Assembly: GCA_002501065.1 (NCBI GenBank)
Contig: DLRK01000101.1
Span: 28,354-34,535, forward strand
Reading direction: 5' to 3'
Origin: Akkermansiaceae bacterium UBA7890
GTDB taxonomy: Bacteria > Verrucomicrobiota > Verrucomicrobiia > Verrucomicrobiales > Akkermansiaceae
Length of the DNA stretch: 6,182 nucleotides
Under the pieces are notes generated by a model that was not told the origin of the DNA, made no database searches, and was given only the letters and a program-made list of their open reading frames with translations. Of this stretch, positions 3,657-6,182 are shown piece after piece. The position numbers were made by a program, and so were the translations under genes. The stretch's first letter is position 1, and each line of letters starts with the position of its first letter.

Positions 3657-6182
3657 ATGATGACACGCCCGTTCCTCGCCCTGCGGATTGCCGCCCTCGC
3701 CGCCTTAGTCGGATTCGCGAATGCGCAACCCGCGACTGCCGCCCTCACTCTCAAGAAGCAAGACAGAATCTGCATCATCGGAAGTGGCCTGGCGGACCGT
3801 ATGCAGCACGATGGCTGGCTGGAGACCGTTTTCCACTCCGCCTATCCGAAGCACTACCTGAGCATCCGGAATCTCGGCTACACCGGTGACACGGTGTGGA
3901 GCCGTCCCCGCAACGGGGGCTTCCCCTCCCAGGACCAATACCTGAAGGACCTCAAGGCCGACGTGATCTTCATCATGTTCGGTTACAACGAGTCCTTCGG
4001 TGGGGAAGGTGGACTCGGCAAGTATCGCGATGAACTGGGCAAGCTGGTGGATCACTACCGCAACATGAAGCCCAACGGGAAGGGCGCGCCGAAGATCGTG
4101 CTCTTCACGCCCATCGCGCACGAGGATCTGGGCAATCCCAACCTTCCGGATGGCAAGGCCAACAATTCCCGCCTCGCCCTGTATGCGGCGGCTACCCGGG
4201 AAGTGGCGGAGGCCAAGAAAACGGAAGGGTTCGTCGATCTCTTCTCGAGCTCGGCCGAGCTCTTCCGGGCTGCCAACGTCCCTCTCACCATCAATGGGAT
4301 CCACCTTAACCCGGAAGGGAACCGCCGGATGGCGGAGGTGATCGCCCGCAGTCTCCTGGAGAGGGAGATTCCCGCCTCGCCGAGCCTGGAGAAGGTGCGC
4401 AAGGTGGTGTTGGACAAGAACTGGCACTGGCACAACCGTTACCGCGCCACAGACGGGAATGACGTGTGGGGTGGTCGCTCCGGGCTCAAGTTCGTGGATG
4501 GCCAGAGCAACAAGGATGTCCTCTGGCACGAACTTTCCATGATCGATGTCATGGTGGCAAACCGGGACATGGCGGTCTGGGCCGCGGTGGGCAACCACAA
4601 GCATAAGATCGACGACAGCAACGTCCCGGCCCCCATCGGGGTGAAGTCCAACGTGGGAGGCAAGAGCAGGAGCTCCAACGCCGGGAAGGAAGGCAATCTC
4701 AAGGGCTATAACAGCGGCAAGGAAGGCCTCGCCAAGCTCACCGTGCCGGAGGGAATGGAGGTCAAGCTCTTCGCCGACGAGAAAATGTTTCCCGAGCTGG
4801 TCAACCCGGTGCAGATGGCGGTGGACACCAGGGGACGCCTCTGGGCCTCGGCCTGGCGGACCTATCCCAAGTGGGAGCCACTCAAGGAGATGGACGATCG
4901 CCTCCTCATCCTGCCCGATGAGAACCGGGACGGGGTGGCGGACAAGTGCATCACCTTCGCGAAGGTGCACAACCCGACGGGCTTTGAATTCTGGAACGGC
5001 GGGGTCCTGGTGGCCTCCCAGCCCGACATCCTCTTCCTCAAGGACACCGACGGCGACGATGTGGCGGACGTGCGTATCCGCTATCTGCAGGGAATCGGCT
5101 CAGCCGACACCCACCATGCGGCGAACGCCTTCGCTCTCGGGCCGGACGGTGCGCTCTACTGGCAGAGCGGGGTCTTTTTCCACAATGCCCACGAGCATCC
5201 GTGGGGACCGTCGCTGCACAGCGGAGCCTCCGCCATGTTCCGCTTCGATCCGCGCCAGTACACCGTGAGTGTGCACGCGGGCAACAGCCCGAACCCCCAC
5301 GGGGTGTGCTTTGATTACTGGGGCCGGCATTACGCTAACGACGGCACCGGGGGCCGCTCCTACCAGGTGCGTCCCGAGGGCAAGGGCTTCAGGATGCACG
5401 GACTGGTCAAGAAGGAGGTGCGCCCGGTGGCCGGGGCCGGCGTCGTTTCAAGCGCCAACTTTCCCGATGAGTGGCAGGGTGACTACATCCTGGCCAATAC
5501 CATCGGCTTCCTCGGGGTGAAGCAGTACGACCTTGAACCCAAGAATGACCAGGATCACATGTGGGGGGAGCCCCGCCAGGACCTGATCAAGAGTTCCGAC
5601 AAGAACTTCCGACCCTCTGACATCGAGTTTGGTTCCGACGGCGCGCTCTACGTGTCCGACTGGCACAACGTCATCATCGGGCACATGCAGCACAATATCC
5701 GTGACCCCTCCCGCGACCATCTTCATGGCCGGATCTACCGGGTCACCCACAAGGGCAAGCCTCTCCAGAAAGCAGTCAAAATTGACGGCGCTTCCCTCGA
5801 CGAGTTGATGGCGAACCTCGAGCACCCGGTTGACGGAGTCCGCTACCGCACCCGGATCGAGCTCAGCGAGCGCAAGACCAAGGATGTGATCGCGGCCTGC
5901 CAGAAGTGGACCAGGAAATGGGATCCGGCCAAGAAAGAGCATGCCCACCATCTCCTGGAAGCCCTCTGGGTGCACCAGCAGCACAATGTGCGGGATGGCG
6001 AACTTCTCGGCAAGGTGCTGAATTCACCGGTGTCCCATGCCCGGGTGGCGGCCAAGACGGTCCAGCACCTCTGGTATACCGCGGATCCCACCAAGGGGTC
6101 TGCCGCGGTGGCGGCGGTGAAGGTGACCAAGAACGATCCTCCGGGAGTCTTCAAGGACACCGACGAGGCCACCGATGTGCGC
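3657..6182 (+). CDS. SGNH-like hydrolase / PVC-type membrane-bound dehydrogenase fusion with HEAT-like repeats (3' end outside window)
   Basis: The frame is open for 842 codons from tandem ATGs (3657, 3660) to the right edge. Residues 1-23 or so form a signal peptide (cleavage near ANA, 21-23). Residues about 36-235 are SGNH-like: IIGSGLADRMQHDGW in place of GDSL (42-45), NLGYTGD (Gly77), FGYNES (Asn111) and NGIHLNPEG (His216). A linker conserved in relatives follows, with HWHNRYR and WGGRSGLKFVDGQ. From about 360 to 700 is the PVC dehydrogenase-type propeller (TIGR02604-like): ELVNPVQMAVDTRGRLW, HNPTGFEFWNGGVLVA, SADTHHAANAF, FRPSDIEFGSDGALYVSDWH, HGRIYRVTHKGKPL. Two Asp-rich loops resemble calcium sites (421-429 and 463-471). 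From about 711, HEAT-like helices begin with LEHPVDGVRYRTRIEL. Relatives, as I recall them, end in a CxxCH haem c domain; none is in the window. The likely role is extracytoplasmic oxidation of a sugar or alcohol with electron transfer to haem; the substrate is unknown. The catalytic residues of the SGNH part look degenerate. Confidence 0.9.
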   Translation, partial: MMTRPFLALRIAALAALVGFANAQPATAALTLKKQDRICIIGSGLADRMQHDGWLETVFHSAYPKHYLSIRNLGYTGDTVWSRPRNGGFPSQDQYLKDLKADVIFIMFGYNESFGGEGGLGKYRDELGKLVDHYRNMKPNGKGAPKIVLFTPIAHEDLGNPNLPDGKANNSRLALYAAATREVAEAKKTEGFVDLFSSSAELFRAANVPLTINGIHLNPEGNRRMAEVIARSLLEREIPASPSLEKVRKVVLDKNWHWHNRYRATDGNDVWGGRSGLKFVDGQSNKDVLWHELSMIDVMVANRDMAVWAAVGNHKHKIDDSNVPAPIGVKSNVGGKSRSSNAGKEGNLKGYNSGKEGLAKLTVPEGMEVKLFADEKMFPELVNPVQMAVDTRGRLWASAWRTYPKWEPLKEMDDRLLILPDENRDGVADKCITFAKVHNPTGFEFWNGGVLVASQPDILFLKDTDGDDVADVRIRYLQGIGSADTHHAANAFALGPDGALYWQSGVFFHNAHEHPWGPSLHSGASAMFRFDPRQYTVSVHAGNSPNPHGVCFDYWGRHYANDGTGGRSYQVRPEGKGFRMHGLVKKEVRPVAGAGVVSSANFPDEWQGDYILANTIGFLGVKQYDLEPKNDQDHMWGEPRQDLIKSSDKNFRPSDIEFGSDGALYVSDWHNVIIGHMQHNIRDPSRDHLHGRIYRVTHKGKPLQKAVKIDGASLDELMANLEHPVDGVRYRTRIELSERKTKDVIAACQKWTRKWDPAKKEHAHHLLEALWVHQQHNVRDGELLGKVLNSPVSHARVAAKTVQHLWYTADPTKGSAAVAAVKVTKNDPPGVFKDTDEATDVR

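Noticed and set aside
4247..4262. Perfect 16-bp palindrome GAGCTCGGCCGAGCTC considered as an operator
   Set aside because: It sits in the middle of the SGNH-like domain, encoding ordinary Ser, Ala and Glu residues of the family, far from any gene start. One such palindrome in 6 kb of GC-rich DNA is not very unlikely.
3705..4970. 421-codon minus-strand open frame opposite the fusion gene
   Set aside because: The plus frame carries the SGNH-like and propeller motifs continuously across this stretch. The antisense product is rich in His, Val, Leu and Gly, typical of a shadow frame.

Overview
This is a GC-rich stretch from a bacterium of the PVC superphylum, most likely Verrucomicrobiota and possibly Planctomycetota. 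The assignment rests on gene content: an exported S1-type sulfatase lies next to the very large fusion protein typical of this group (SGNH-hydrolase-like domain, PVC 'membrane-bound dehydrogenase' propeller, HEAT-like repeats). Missing Shine-Dalgarno sequences at the main starts fit this but do not prove it. No database search was possible, so family assignments come from motif reading and recall of relatives.

Layout. Bases 2-394 (+) encode the last 130 residues of a protein I do not recognise. A 93-base convergent gap follows. Bases 488-1873 (-) encode a 461-residue membrane-anchored or exported protein built from about nine helical repeats of roughly 32 residues, with Gly/Arg-rich inserts and tail. 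A 251-base divergent gap separates it from a 453-residue sulfatase at 2125-3486 (+). The next 170 bases hold a strong hairpin and a possible 15-codon leader ORF with the best ribosome-binding site in the window. From 3657 to the right edge (+) runs one open frame of 842 codons with no stop in the window, so the true gene is longer.

Function. The sulfatase and the large fusion are co-directional and both carry export signals, so they plausibly act outside the cytoplasm. Sulfatases of this type remove sulfate from organic sulfate esters, commonly sulfated glycans. The dehydrogenase-type fusion is presumed to oxidise a sugar or alcohol and pass electrons to a C-terminal haem c domain, which would lie past the window edge. 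A shared role in using sulfated polysaccharide is reasonable but inferred from proximity. The repeat protein is divergent to this pair and may be unrelated.

I saw no tRNA, rRNA, CRISPR array, insertion sequence or attachment site. The most notable points are the degenerate catalytic residues of the SGNH domain, the repeat architecture of the 461-residue protein, an altered residue in the sulfatase maturation signature, and the leader ORF.
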